From: Virgibacillus sp. AGTR
GTDB taxonomy: Bacteria; Bacillota; Bacilli; Bacillales; Amphibacillaceae
Direction: 5' to 3'
Assembly (NCBI RefSeq): GCF_016919725.2
Contig: NZ_JAJERH010000008.1
Span: 29,449-93,448 of the forward strand
DNA: 64,000 nt
Part shown: piece after piece, positions 9,142-17,315 of the stretch
Layout of the letters: each line of letters starts with the position of its first letter
Position numbering within the stretch: the first letter of the stretch is position 1
Notes under the pieces: model-generated
The model's input: only the letters and a program-made list of their open reading frames with translations
Told to the model about the DNA's origin: nothing
The model's database searches: none
Position numbers and translations under genes: made by a program

Positions 9142-9711
9142 CTATTCTTCCTGTTTTTCATTATATTGCGTAGGATCTGTTGGAGATTCTTCTTGTTTTT
9201 CGTTTTTAGTTAATGTACCGCATATAATTCTTTCGCCTGAATTACCACCAGGTTGGCTCATTCCATCATCTTCTCCTTCTGTAACAATGACAGCTGTCCC
9301 ATCCCCTCTTGTCAGAGAATTTTTCCCATCCAACAATGTTGCTTCCGGAAGCATAAGATCTGCATCAACCAAACCTCCTGAATCTGCCTCAATATTTGGC
9401 AAATCTCCTAAATGAGCACCCTCTGGATGCATGAGTCCATGCTCTTTTCCCTCTGGATTAAAATGATTTCCTGCTGATTTAAAATCCGGGCCTTCACACT
9501 TAGCGTATTCATGCATATGAATACCATGGAATCCTGGAGCTAAACCCTCAAGCTTTACTTTAAGATTCACGCCACCTGACTGTTCATTAAAAGTAATAGT
9601 TCCGAGCATATCTCCAGAAGCATTATACATATCAACACTTTTACTCTTTTCATCTTTCGGTTGGCAGCCTGTTATTAAAAGCATAATTAGAATAAAGGAT
9701 AACCAGCGCAT
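9142..9711 (-). CDS. sodC: Cu/Zn superoxide dismutase-like lipoprotein lacking one copper ligand
   Basis: Membrane-anchored SodC-family lipoprotein of 189 residues, with signal peptide and lipobox LITGC (Cys16). The SOD fold shows zinc ligands His83, His91, His100 and Asp103, disulfide candidates Cys72 and Cys164, and copper ligands His65, His67 and His83. The fourth copper ligand, normally His in a VVHE-type strand, is Thr144 (VIVTEGEDD). B. subtilis YojM is a known paralogue missing two copper ligands, so altered copper sites have precedent. The Glu/Gln-rich tail (NEKQEE twice) is unusual. Dismutase activity should not be assumed. The gene is monocistronic, convergent with patB. Confidence 0.9.
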   Translation of the reverse strand: MRWLSFILIMLLITGCQPKDEKSKSVDMYNASGDMLGTITFNEQSGGVNLKVKLEGLAPGFHGIHMHEYAKCEGPDFKSAGNHFNPEGKEHGLMHPEGAHLGDLPNIEADSGGLVDADLMLPEATLLDGKNSLTRGDGTAVIVTEGEDDGMSQPGGNSGERIICGTLTKNEKQEESPTDPTQYNEKQEE

Positions 9712-9783
9712 ACGATTGTCTCCTTTTAACTGATTTGCCCTTTATTCTTTACCTATTTTAGAAAATCTAATCGTTGTGTAGGG

Positions 9784-9970
9784 ATAAAGTGATACTTCAA
9801 TCAGTGGAAGTTTGATTTATCCTCCACTGATTGTTAGTATCACAAGGCTAGGACCTAAAGGTCTTTGAATCAATCGGACATTTACTGCCATTCGTCCCCT
9901 TCTTATCCATATTGGTTTCTCTTTATTGCTTAGTGGGATTCTTACTGCTAGTTATATGCGGGAAGACAAA
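9784..9970 (+). repeat. Interspersed repeat family A, copy 2
   Basis: Homologous to 2873-3060 along about 187 bp. The 5' part is a long hairpin: GTGATACT and CAATCAGTGGA (9798-9808) pair perfectly with TCCACTGATTG (9823-9833) and AGTATCAC. GACCTAAAGGTC forms a second small hairpin. It runs directly into a family B repeat, giving a composite of about 380 bp that fills the sodC-kapB gap. Confidence 0.8.
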
Positions 9971-10161
9971 ATCGCAAGTGCCCGATTAGAAATGTAGCGA
10001 CTGGAACGACAACGAAGATAAAGGAATCACGGAGCTTGCGAACCGATGATGATTTATCCGTAGGGCTATTCGTGAACTCGCCTAGTTCCTGAAGGCTCTG
10101 GACGCGGCTCAACAGGCCCATATATATCCACAGGCTCAAATTTTATAATTTCGTAGACTAT
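9964..10161 (+). repeat. Interspersed repeat family B, copy 1
   Basis: About 198 bp homologous to 46186-46377 on the same strand and, with an internal deletion, to 20460-20565 on the other. Shared blocks are GATTAGAAATGTAG, ACTGGA, CGATGATGA, CGTGAA, CTAG(T/C)TC, CTGGACGCG and ATAATTTC(G/C)TAGAC. It does not encode anything convincing. Confidence 0.8.
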
Positions 10162-10184
10162 GAAAAAAGAAGATTTAGTACACA

Positions 10185-10373
10185 TTATTCATTATTTTTA
10201 TCGTTTAATTGCTCATTATATTGCTCATTAAATTTTTTCTCATCATTTTTAGATTTTTTATAGAACAAATACATTACAATACTAGCAGCAATTAAAAAGA
10301 TGACTAAAGTGATTACAGCTGGGATATATTCTGATTTATCCTCTGGGAAATAGAGAAATGGCATCATTTTCAT
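10185..10373 (-). CDS. Small single-pass membrane protein, unknown
   Basis: A 62-residue protein. Residues 15-38 are a hydrophobic helix (AVITLVIFLIAASIVMYLF) and the C-terminal half is a charged, Asn/Lys/Glu-rich cytosolic-like tail. The ATG at 10373 sits about 5 bases after AGGAAGTGA, a good ribosome site. I do not recognise the family. It lies on the opposite strand to kapB, next to repeat B, with little space for a promoter between. Small size lowers confidence, but composition and ribosome site support a real gene. Confidence 0.6.
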   Translation of the reverse strand: MKMMPFLYFPEDKSEYIPAVITLVIFLIAASIVMYLFYKKSKNDEKKFNEQYNEQLNDKNNE

Positions 10374-10487
10374 TCACTTCCTTCTTTGCTATTATAGCAA
10401 ATTCCACTATATAACTAAATGAGTGATCTATTTTGTTCGCTAAACGGATACATTTTTGGCACAATAATAGTAAGGAGGACGATAAAT

Positions 10488-10874
10488 ATGCCAGAAGTTC
10501 AACTAGGGGAAACAGTTAAAGCCCATTATCGCTCAGGAACATATATCGGTAAAGTAATGGACGATAAAGGAGATCGCTATGTTGTAGAGGTCCTTGCTGT
10601 TAAGAAGCATCCAATGCAAGGAGATTTGCACAATCCGAATCAAACCGAAGGGGTTTTCTTCCATGAAAGAAAAGCCCTTGCACATCATGAAAAAATGAAT
10701 GTAAAAAAACCAGCTGTACATTCATATCCAGATCCTATACCTAACTACATAGTATCATTAAAAGAAGCTGTAGAAACGTATCGAGCAAAGCTGCTTAAAG
10801 ACGATACTGCATATCACAGAGCAGCACTGGAGTGTTTAAATAGGTTAGAAGAACAGTATTATGACAAAATATAG
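10488..10874 (+). CDS. kapB: Kinase-associated lipoprotein B family (KapB)
   Basis: A 128-residue protein, the same length as B. subtilis KapB, with the hallmark VKKHPMQGDLHNP and FHERKALAHHEK segments. In B. subtilis KapB is needed for signalling by sporulation kinase KinB. No lipobox is visible here, so the lipoprotein name is inherited rather than supported. ATG 10488 follows AAGGAGGACG at good spacing; a longer in-frame reading from 10419 lacks one. kinB, its usual neighbour, is absent from the window although patB lies upstream as in B. subtilis. Confidence 0.9.
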   Translation: MPEVQLGETVKAHYRSGTYIGKVMDDKGDRYVVEVLAVKKHPMQGDLHNPNQTEGVFFHERKALAHHEKMNVKKPAVHSYPDPIPNYIVSLKEAVETYRAKLLKDDTAYHRAALECLNRLEEQYYDKI

Positions 10875-10990
10875 AAGAGGTCCAAGCCCACTTTCACGCT
10901 ATAAAGATTTACTACACCCAAGCCTGATTAGCTAATTCATTACTATCAGCAGTGCTAGATGAAGGCAGCACCTTTTCACTATATGTAAAA

Positions 10991-11282
10991 AAGGCTGGGA
11001 CAAAACACAACTTCTTTACCCAAAATACGAATAATCATATTATCAATAAGAGCATCATCGCCACACCGTGAAAATATACGCGCTTTTCGCGGGCACGGCC
11101 TCAGCTAACTTGGTAAAGAAAAACACGTTACCAAGTGGATTTTCGGACTCGTGCTGTTCCCGCCGGAGTCTCGCTTATTTTAGGTGCTAAATGAATGATT
11201 CTAATCAAAAAACGAACGATAATTAATTTCAATTAATTATCGTTCGTTTTTTATTGTTTCTTCATTCTTTTGTCTCAGCCTT
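10991..11282. repeat. 292-bp element with terminal inverted repeats (repeat family C, copy 1)
   Basis: AAGGCTGGGACAAAA (10991-11005) is inverted at the other end as TTTTGTCTCAGCCTT (11268-11282), 14 of 15 bases complementary and the last a G-U pair. Inside is a GC-richer block (GCGCTTTTCGCGGGCACGGC ... GTTCCCGCCGGAGTCTCG) whose reverse complement resembles 36300-36400, then a long perfect palindrome at 11207-11252. No coding sequence is present. It behaves like a MITE-type or structured repeat between kapB and ptsH. Confidence 0.75.
11207..11252. terminator. Perfect 46-base palindrome, likely bidirectional terminator
   Basis: Left arm 11207-11228 and right arm 11231-11252 are exact complements (22 bp) around a two-base loop, with A6 and T6 at the ends. 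It separates the convergent kapB and ptsH and lies inside repeat element C1. Confidence 0.8.
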
Positions 11283-11317
11283 ATGATAAAGGACATTTAA
11301 CAAATAACTTTAAATTA

Positions 11318-11581
11318 TTATTCACCTAAATGCTCTTTAATTACTTCCTCTACACCCTTAAGCGCTTCTTCCTCATCAGTTCCTGTAGTGGTAATTTTAA
11401 TCTCTGCACCTTTAGGAATTCCTAAGGACATAACACCCATTATTGATTTTAGATTTACTGTCTTCTCATTGTATGAGATTTCTACTTCTGACTCGAACTG
11501 ACCTGCTTTATTTACCAGAAGTGTAGCTGGACGTGCGTGAACTCCTGTATCCGCTGTAATTGTAAAATTTTGTTCTTTCAT
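11318..11581 (-). CDS. ptsH: Phosphocarrier protein HPr
   Basis: General PTS phosphocarrier of 87 residues. His15 lies in GVHARPAT and Ser46 in LKSIMGVMSLG, so both the enzyme I phosphorylation site and the HPr-kinase regulatory site are kept. His at position 15 distinguishes it from Crh, which has Gln there. ATG 11581 puts His at position 15; an in-frame ATG two codons upstream is possible. It is not followed by ptsI, unlike the usual ptsHI operon. It would supply phosphate to the PTS encoded at 52.4-54.4 kb and Ser-P-HPr for CcpA control. Confidence 0.92.
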   Translation of the reverse strand: MKEQNFTITADTGVHARPATLLVNKAGQFESEVEISYNEKTVNLKSIMGVMSLGIPKGAEIKITTTGTDEEEALKGVEEVIKEHLGE

Positions 11582-11889
11582 CCTCATTCATCCTTCCAAA
11601 GATATTATCTTTTTATGTACATACAGTACATTGGTTTTTCATATGTTATTAAGTGAAAAACTGAACTAATAATATTATATACAATAATAAGCATTTTTGA
11701 AACAGATAAGCTACAGTTTTTTATGTATCGACAAAGATTTAACAACTTCTGCTTCTATTTTCAATCATGATACGATAGTTTATACCTATTATTTGTCAGA
11801 AAGGATGAATTATAGAACTATTTGTCTTTCCTAATAGCTTATGATAACGTTATTTTGAAAGTATTCCATTTATACTAGGAGGAATTAAC
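11582..11889. other. Divergent promoter region of ptsH and deoD
   Basis: AT-rich. On the minus strand a TATAAT lies at 11674-11679, a candidate -10 for ptsH with a poor -35. No operator or riboswitch recognised. Confidence 0.4.
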
Positions 11890-12597
11890 ATGAGTGTACA
11901 TATAGGTGCAAAGCAAGGAGAAATTGCTGACAAAATATTATTACCAGGTGATCCCCTTCGTGCCAAATATATCGCAGAAACTTTTTTAGAACATCCAACA
12001 CAATATAATAGCGTTCGCGGTATGTATGGATTTACAGGAACATATAAAGGAGAAAGGGTATCGGTTCAAGGAACCGGAATGGGAGTTCCTTCCATCTCTA
12101 TATATGTGAATGAATTAATCCAGAGCTATGATGTAAACAAACTAATCCGCGTAGGTACTTGTGGAGCAATACAAAAAGATGTCAAGGTTAGAGATGTTAT
12201 TCTTGCTCAAGGATCTACCACTGATTCACAAATGAATCGCATGACCTTCGGTGGTATAGACTACGCTCCACTTGCTGACTTCCATTTATTAAAAAATGCA
12301 TATGATGCTGGAATAGAAAAAGGATTAAACTTGCGAGTAGGTAATGTCTTTACAAGTGACACGTTCTACCGTGATAACGCAAAAGAAATCAATGAAAAGC
12401 TTGCTGCTTATAAAGTGCTTGCAATTGAGATGGAAACAACTGCATTATATACCTTAGCAGCAAAGTATGATCGCCAAGCTCTTTCCGTTCTTACAGTTTC
12501 TGATCATATATTAACTGGTGAAGAGACGACCTCCGAAGAAAGACAAACAACCTTCAATGACATGATGGAAATTGCATTAGAGGCAGCGATTAAATAG
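11890..12597 (+). CDS. deoD: Purine-nucleoside phosphorylase, DeoD type
   Basis: Cleaves purine (deoxy)ribonucleosides with phosphate in salvage. The 235 residues match the hexameric bacterial DeoD family: N-terminal [39 protein letters not shown], the base/ribose motif [10 protein letters not shown] and the catalytic Asp in VSDHI. The start has AGGAGG 7 bases upstream. It is monocistronic, ending in its own terminator. Confidence 0.97.
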   Translation: MSVHIGAKQGEIADKILLPGDPLRAKYIAETFLEHPTQYNSVRGMYGFTGTYKGERVSVQGTGMGVPSISIYVNELIQSYDVNKLIRVGTCGAIQKDVKVRDVILAQGSTTDSQMNRMTFGGIDYAPLADFHLLKNAYDAGIEKGLNLRVGNVFTSDTFYRDNAKEINEKLAAYKVLAIEMETTALYTLAAKYDRQALSVLTVSDHILTGEETTSEERQTTFNDMMEIALEAAIK

Positions 12598-12608
12598 CAT
12601 AACATAGA

Positions 12609-12637
12609 AGGTGGGAGCCTACACCCACCTCTTTTAT
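12609..12637 (+). terminator. Terminator of deoD
   Basis: AGGTGGG (12609-12615) pairs with CCCACCT (12624-12630), followed by CTTTTATT, 11 bases past the stop. Confidence 0.85.
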
Positions 12638-12711
12638 TCTCCTCTCTACTTTTCTTCCTTAAAGAAATTATCTAACATAGAAATAGTTTATCTAGCATTT
12701 AACAGCCACAA

Positions 12712-12747
12712 TTTTTGTTAACCTAAAAAAAATGAGGTTGACAAAAA
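12712..12747 (+). promoter_or_regulatory. BirA operator upstream of bioY
   Basis: TTTTTGTTAACC (12712-12723) and GGTTGACAAAAA (12736-12747) form the inverted repeat typical of Firmicutes biotin operators (TTGTTAACC ... GGTTGACAA). The right half contains the -35 hexamer of the bioY promoter, so biotinyl-AMP-bound BirA would block transcription directly. Confidence 0.88.
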
Positions 12748-12766
12748 TCCATTCTCCAATTACTAT
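12738..12766 (+). promoter_or_regulatory. bioY promoter
   Basis: TTGACA at 12738-12743, a 17-base spacer, and TACTAT at 12761-12766. The transcript would start near 12773, leaving a very short leader before the ATG at 12789. Confidence 0.75.
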
Positions 12767-12788
12767 CATATACAGAGAGGATGAGATT

Positions 12789-13382
12789 ATGAAAGGATTA
12801 CGAACAATTGATCTTACATATGGAGCCGTATTTGTTGTTTTAATGGCTATAGGTGCAAATATTACGGTTTGGTTCCCTATGCTGGCAGTTCCAATCGGCG
12901 GGACAAGCGTGCCTTTATCCTTACAGACATTCTTCGCCATATTAGCCGGATTAATGTTAGGTAGAAAGCTAGGAACTCTTTCTGTTCTAGTGTATATACT
13001 TGTCGGATTTGCTGGTGTTCCCGTATTTGCTGGATTGTCAGCGGGACCTACAGCATTATTAACTCCAACTGGTGGATTTATCATATCTTTTATTTTTGTA
13101 GCCTATTTTACTGGATGGATGGTCGATAAACGGAAAGAAAGCTCTCTTTTTTATTACTTACTTGCTGCACTCGTTGGAACCATCATTAATTACGGTATAG
13201 GTGTATCATATATGTATGTCGCCTTAAATACGTGGTTAGCGGCTCCTATAACTTATCCATTAGCTTGGGCTTCGATGATTCCATTCTTGATTAAGGATAT
13301 CGCCTTTGCTGGTTTAACTGCTTTATTTATGGTCAGAATTGCAACACGTATTCCAGTAGTTCGCCAAGCCAAAATTGGATAA
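12789..13382 (+). CDS. bioY: Biotin transporter BioY
   Basis: S component of an ECF-type biotin transporter, 197 residues with about six hydrophobic segments. Family signatures are VPLSLQTFFAILAGLMLGRKLG, the GFAGVPVFAG loop and a final YPLAWASMIPFLIKD segment. ATG 12789 follows GAGAGG at about 9 bases; an upstream in-frame ATG at 12732 lies inside the operator and cannot be used. No ECF ATPase genes are adjacent; it would share a general energising module or work alone. The BirA operator makes biotin-repressed expression nearly certain. Confidence 0.95.
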   Translation: MKGLRTIDLTYGAVFVVLMAIGANITVWFPMLAVPIGGTSVPLSLQTFFAILAGLMLGRKLGTLSVLVYILVGFAGVPVFAGLSAGPTALLTPTGGFIISFIFVAYFTGWMVDKRKESSLFYYLLAALVGTIINYGIGVSYMYVALNTWLAAPITYPLAWASMIPFLIKDIAFAGLTALFMVRIATRIPVVRQAKIG

Positions 13383-13516
13383 ATACTAAATTTATAAAAT
13401 AATTCTTTGGTGCGCCTGATTACTAGCCATTCATGTGATAATATAGCATTAGATACCATGCATATTGTCATCTAACAAGGGATAAACTTTCCTTTAGAAA
13501 GGATGTTTAGACGACC

Positions 13517-13993
13517 ATGGAATTATTTCATAATTACCCATTGTTTGCTGCTCTAACTGCAATAATTTTTGCTCAAGTTGTTAAAATTCCCATTTCGCTT
13601 ATCGTTACAAGAGAATTTAAACCGGATTTAGCTTTTAGTACTGGAGGAATGCCAAGCAGTCATTCAGCTGCTGTAGCTGCATTAACAACAGGTGTAGGTA
13701 TTGTAGAAGGAGTTTCCTCTACCATGTTTGCTATCTCATGTGTATTTAGTGTGATCATCATGTTTGATGCTACTGGTGTTAGAAGACAGGCCGGGGAGCA
13801 AGCCATCGTGTTAAATCAATTAATTAAAGATTTCCAGCTATTTATTGATGGAGCAAAAGATTGGACAAATAAAAAGCAATTTGAAAAACGCCAAGAACTA
13901 AAGGAATTATTAGGTCATCAGCCGATCGAAGTATTTTTTGGCGGATTAACAGGTGTAGCGATTGCATTCATTTTAAATGCATTGCTAAATTAA
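13517..13993 (+). CDS. yuiD: Divergent PAP2 family membrane protein (DUF212)
   Basis: Membrane protein of 158 residues, the length of B. subtilis YuiD. It keeps the phosphatase-like GGMPSSHSAAV motif, with KxxxSLI-type residues near the N-terminus, FDATGVRRQAGEQA in the middle, and C-terminal GHQPIEVFFGGLTGV. Four to five hydrophobic helices. The family may dephosphorylate lipid-linked substrates, but none is proven. The start ATG lies 13 bases after AAAGGA, rather far. It is followed by an unusual 117-nt hairpin. Confidence 0.88.
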   Translation: MELFHNYPLFAALTAIIFAQVVKIPISLIVTREFKPDLAFSTGGMPSSHSAAVAALTTGVGIVEGVSSTMFAISCVFSVIIMFDATGVRRQAGEQAIVLNQLIKDFQLFIDGAKDWTNKKQFEKRQELKELLGHQPIEVFFGGLTGVAIAFILNALLN

Positions 13994-14022
13994 TTCATGC
14001 TGGAGCAATAGTATTTTAGTTT

Positions 14023-14139
14023 AAGCAAAAGCCGAACTATCATTCGAAATATTTGGTACTGATCTCTTGAAATTAGATTACTCTAACTTCAGGGAGCGGT
14101 ACCATCAGAACTCTTCGAATCTGTTCGGCTTTTTTGCTT
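14023..14139 (+). terminator. 117-nt nested hairpin downstream of yuiD
   Basis: Successive nested pairings run inward: AAGC/GCTT, GCCGAAC (14031-14037)/GTTCGGC (14123-14129), TTCGAA/TTCGAA, TGGTAC/GTACCA, then CTCTTGAA/TTCAGGGAG and TTAGA/TCTAA around a small loop. T6 follows the GTTCGGC arm, so it can terminate yuiD. It is far longer than a standard terminator and may be a structured RNA or read-out point in both directions. Confidence 0.7.
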
Positions 14140-14223
14140 TTAAACTATTTATTGGAAAAGCACTATTTAGCTGATAAAAAATACATAAACTTCTGTTGAC
14201 CTATTTTAACTAATTATACTTTT

Positions 14224-14922
14224 TTAACTATCCGTTATTTCCTGCCTAAATACTTGTAAAGCTTGATTCTCATTTAATTCATCCAATTTCTTTTCCGAAA
14301 GCTTACCATTACCTTTTTCAATCACGTATACATCAAGTTTCTTTTTCCCCCACTGACTGTATACGTCCTCGACCGTATTATAATAAAGGTCAATTTTATT
14401 CCCATTAATAGCACTGCCCTTATCAGCAACAACTCCAAATCCATAATCAGGAATAAATAAGATAGTGCCGATAGGATATACATTAAGATCTGCTGCTATC
14501 GTAGAGTACAAATCTCTTTTTACCTTGACCCCAGAATAAGTAATCCCATATTCCGGATGATCTGGTGTCTTTCCTGTTGACTCAATTCCAGCAGTATATC
14601 CTGTTGCAACAACATTTGCGCTTGGATACTGTTCAAAATTAATTACATCAGCTAATGTCTCTGCACCTTCAATTTCCTCACTAGAAATATAGCGCTTCTT
14701 CTCCTTTAGATGATTCAATGATTTCCCTTGTAATACCGTATGCCTAAGGGAAGAATCAGACGCCTTTGCTTCCTTAATCATATGAACAGCAGGTGATTTC
14801 AGCTTGGACCACACCTCTACTTCTGCAAAAGATACATTGGTTATGGACGAAATAGTAGTAAGAAACGCTACGATTGCTAAGATTACTAAACTTGTTCTAC
14901 GAATAAAACTTTTGACATTCAT
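14224..14922 (-). CDS. yuiC: 3D-domain protein, YuiC-like
   Basis: Exported or membrane-anchored protein of 232 residues. The N-terminal signal or anchor helix is at about residues 10-35, then a linker, then a 3D (Asp-Asp-Asp) domain at about 110-205: ATGYTAG, a TYSGVKV segment, [20 protein letters not shown] and KIDLYY. These resemble the active-site aspartates of MltA/YuiC-type cell-wall lytic transglycosylases. ATG 14922 is chosen over an in-frame GTG at 14931 because GAGAGGTG precedes it at 6 bases. In B. subtilis yuiC adjoins yuiB and yuiD, as here. Likely cell-wall remodelling; substrate unproven. Confidence 0.85.
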   Translation of the reverse strand: MNVKSFIRRTSLVILAIVAFLTTISSITNVSFAEVEVWSKLKSPAVHMIKEAKASDSSLRHTVLQGKSLNHLKEKKRYISSEEIEGAETLADVINFEQYPSANVVATGYTAGIESTGKTPDHPEYGITYSGVKVKRDLYSTIAADLNVYPIGTILFIPDYGFGVVADKGSAINGNKIDLYYNTVEDVYSQWGKKKLDVYVIEKGNGKLSEKKLDELNENQALQVFRQEITDS

Positions 14923-15324
14923 AAATAACACCTCTCTGGTAGTGAACCTTTGTACAGTCTATAGAAAGTTCCAGTAAATCAAGCTCTTCCCTGACTCAGG
15001 ACAGATAGTTGATATGGACAAAACTCCCAACAAAGGTTTCCTTTTTCCTACCAGTTCAGCATTTCCAATTAATCAAAAAATATACAAAACCACATAAAAT
15101 TTTTTAGATAAATATGAAAACTTTAAATTTATAATCGTAATGTTTGTTTATTTATAAACGAACTAAAATCTTAATACCAGTTATGCATGTATAGTAACTA
15201 GAGAATTATTCCTTTCAAAAAAACAATCCGAACTACTTTCCGAAAATAAATATACTCGGATTATAGTCCGGATTTACTGATCATAAATCCACTTATCTCT
15301 TTTTCTTTGTTATAAACAAAGCTT
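14923..15324. other. yuiC-yuiB intergenic region
   Basis: No gene. AT-rich yuiC promoter region on the minus strand, preceded by the yuiB terminator at 15217-15274. No operator recognised. Confidence 0.4.
15217..15274 (-). terminator. Terminator of yuiB
   Basis: On the minus strand AATCCGGACT ... AGTTCGGATT (ends at 15274 and 15225) form the outer stem with TCCGAG/TTCGGA inside, followed by GTTTTTTT. It belongs to the AATCCGAAC hairpin set. Confidence 0.8.
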
Positions 15325-15636
15325 TTAAAACATTTGATATCCACTTTTTCTTAATAACTTAATAATGATTCCAGACACAATTGTACCTGCAAATCCTGCT
15401 ACTAATATGGCAATATCAACTGGAGTGATTTGCATTAGCCTGGAAAAAGCTTCTGAAAATGCAGATCCTGGTGCCTTTAAATACTCCATTGTAGACATAT
15501 TATCTACAATAATTAATACGACAAATGGATATAAAAATGCCATCAACCATGTTCTTCGTAATAACATATTCAATATAAATGCAATACCAAAAAAGATGAC
15601 AAAATATAATATAATCGACACTACTAATTGAATCAA
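15325..15636 (-). CDS. yuiB: YuiB-like membrane protein
   Basis: A 103-residue membrane protein with three hydrophobic helices (about 3-25, 29-45 and 73-93) and the conserved FILNMLLRRTWLMAF stretch. It matches the YuiB-like putative membrane family of Bacillaceae; function unknown. The best start is TTG 15636, with AAGGGAG 9 bases upstream; an in-frame TTG at 15657 would overlap this site. The stop is followed by a terminator, so it is transcribed separately from yuiC. Confidence 0.8.
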   Translation of the reverse strand: MIQLVVSIILYFVIFFGIAFILNMLLRRTWLMAFLYPFVVLIIVDNMSTMEYLKAPGSAFSEAFSRLMQITPVDIAILVAGFAGTIVSGIIIKLLRKSGYQMF

Positions 15637-15736
15637 AACAGGTGGCTCCCTTCGCAACTTTACTCACCTAACAAGCAGTTAGACATTATTATGTATAAAC
15701 AATTTCTTTTCCCTTTTCCATTTTAAATGAATTTAG

Positions 15737-15768
15737 AAAAAAAGCAAAGACAGTGGCACTGTCCTTGC
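15737..15768 (-). terminator. Terminator of ndh
   Basis: GCAAGGACAGTG pairs with CACTGTCTTTGC (15744-15768) and is followed on the minus strand by T7. It begins 12 bases after the ndh stop. Confidence 0.88.
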
Positions 15769-15779
15769 TACATCCACAC

Positions 15780-16997
15780 TTAATAAAAAATGTTAAACTT
15801 TCCTTTTTTCATTAATAAACTTAGTCCACCTAATTTCAATAAGTACCGATTATCAATTATTTTTTTCATCACAGTTGCTTTCCAGCCAAACAATTTTTGA
15901 TCGTTAAATATAACCCCTATCGCATCATTATGGCCTAGAGAAGCTACTGTACCAAGTATTTCCGGTTCAAAGTGCTCCATTTCTCCGCCTTGAATATACG
16001 CTTTTACATTATGGGCAACTACGGCTGATTGTTGAATAGCAATTTGTGCTGTTGGTGGATAAGGTCTCCCCGTTTGTTCATTCATAATAAGTGCACAATC
16101 GCCAATTACAAATACATTATCATAGTCTGGCGCTCGCATATCCTTTTCTACTGCCACTTTGCCTCGATTATTTTCAAAACCGGACTTCTCAACAAGAGCG
16201 TTTGCTTTTACACCAGCTGCCCATACCGTTGTTAGTGTTGGAATTTCCGTTATTTCACCATTTTTTTCATAAACAACACTAGTAGCTGTGCATTCTTTAA
16301 GCATTGCTCCAGTAACAAATTCAACTCCGCGTGATTCTAATGAATTCATCGCATATTCTACTAATTGTGGATCAAACCCAGGCAAAATAGTAGGTGATCC
16401 TTCAATATTAATTATTCGTACTAAATTTTTATCAATATCATATTCTTCGCAAAGCTCAGGAATACGATTTGCAAGCTCACCTAGAAATTCAACTCCAGTA
16501 AACCCACCACCGCCTACAACAATATTTAATCGTGCGGGATTTTTTTCTGATTCGTTGTGATACAAAGCAAAATTATATTCCATATGTTCGCGAATAAGGC
16601 GAGCACTATTAATGTTTCCAATTGTAAACGCATGTTCTTCTAAGCCAGGAATACCAAAGGTTGCTGCTTCAAATCCAAGCCCGATTACCAATACGTCATA
16701 ATCTAATTGGCCATTTTCCAGTTTAACTTTCTTTTCATCTGGCTTAATAGAAATAACTTTATCTTTAACAAATTTCACCTTGCTCATATTTATTACATCT
16801 TTAATCTGTATACGAGTTCGATCATGATGTAAGGTTCCTGCTGCGTTTTCATGAAGCCAAGTGGTTTGGTAATGATAATCATTTATATTCACAAGTGTTA
16901 TATTTGCCTCATTTACTCCTAATGTCTTTTGTAATTTAACTGTAGTCATCATGCCACCGTAGCCAGCACCTAGAATTACTATATTCGGTTTTTTCAT
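15780..16997 (-). CDS. ndh: Type II NADH dehydrogenase
   Basis: Single-subunit, non-proton-pumping NADH:quinone oxidoreductase on the inner membrane face; 405 residues. FAD site [11 protein letters not shown] at the N-terminus, NAD site [18 protein letters not shown]-binding VFVIGDCA, and the quinone-site motif [10 protein letters not shown]. It corresponds to B. subtilis YumB. ATG 16997 has GGAAGTGA 5 bases upstream; 17 extra codons upstream are open but have no ribosome site. It is divergent from yumC, another flavoprotein, as in B. subtilis. Confidence 0.93.
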   Translation of the reverse strand: MKKPNIVILGAGYGGMMTTVKLQKTLGVNEANITLVNINDYHYQTTWLHENAAGTLHHDRTRIQIKDVINMSKVKFVKDKVISIKPDEKKVKLENGQLDYDVLVIGLGFEAATFGIPGLEEHAFTIGNINSARLIREHMEYNFALYHNESEKNPARLNIVVGGGGFTGVEFLGELANRIPELCEEYDIDKNLVRIINIEGSPTILPGFDPQLVEYAMNSLESRGVEFVTGAMLKECTATSVVYEKNGEITEIPTLTTVWAAGVKANALVEKSGFENNRGKVAVEKDMRAPDYDNVFVIGDCALIMNEQTGRPYPPTAQIAIQQSAVVAHNVKAYIQGGEMEHFEPEILGTVASLGHNDAIGVIFNDQKLFGWKATVMKKIIDNRYLLKLGGLSLLMKKGKFNIFY

Positions 16998-17315
16998 TCT
17001 AATCACTTCCATTTTTTTACTATTTTGTACGTTTGTGACATATTTCACTTAATAGTCATTAGAAAAAACTTGGCTACTTTACCAAGTGGATAGAAAAATT
17101 AATAGATTTATAATGTCGTTGTCACATAATCGTAATAAACATCCTTGATAATAGTAGCCTTTTTCTATCTACATTTCAACCCTTTCTTTTGTTTCCCCAA
17201 TTATTAAATTTTTCTTAATAGTAAGTTACAGAGTGCTTTCATGTTCTACTAAGGGGAATTTATGGTACTATAAACAATGGTATACTAAATTTTATCGGAA
17301 GTGGAGGGAATTATT
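16998..17315. other. Divergent ndh/yumC control region
   Basis: Contains a small hairpin ACTTGG ... CCAAGT near 17069-17088, part of which (TTACCAAGTGGAT) recurs inside repeat element C1 at about 11130. A TATACT at 17280-17285 is a candidate -10 for yumC. No Rex site or other operator recognised with confidence. Confidence 0.4.
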
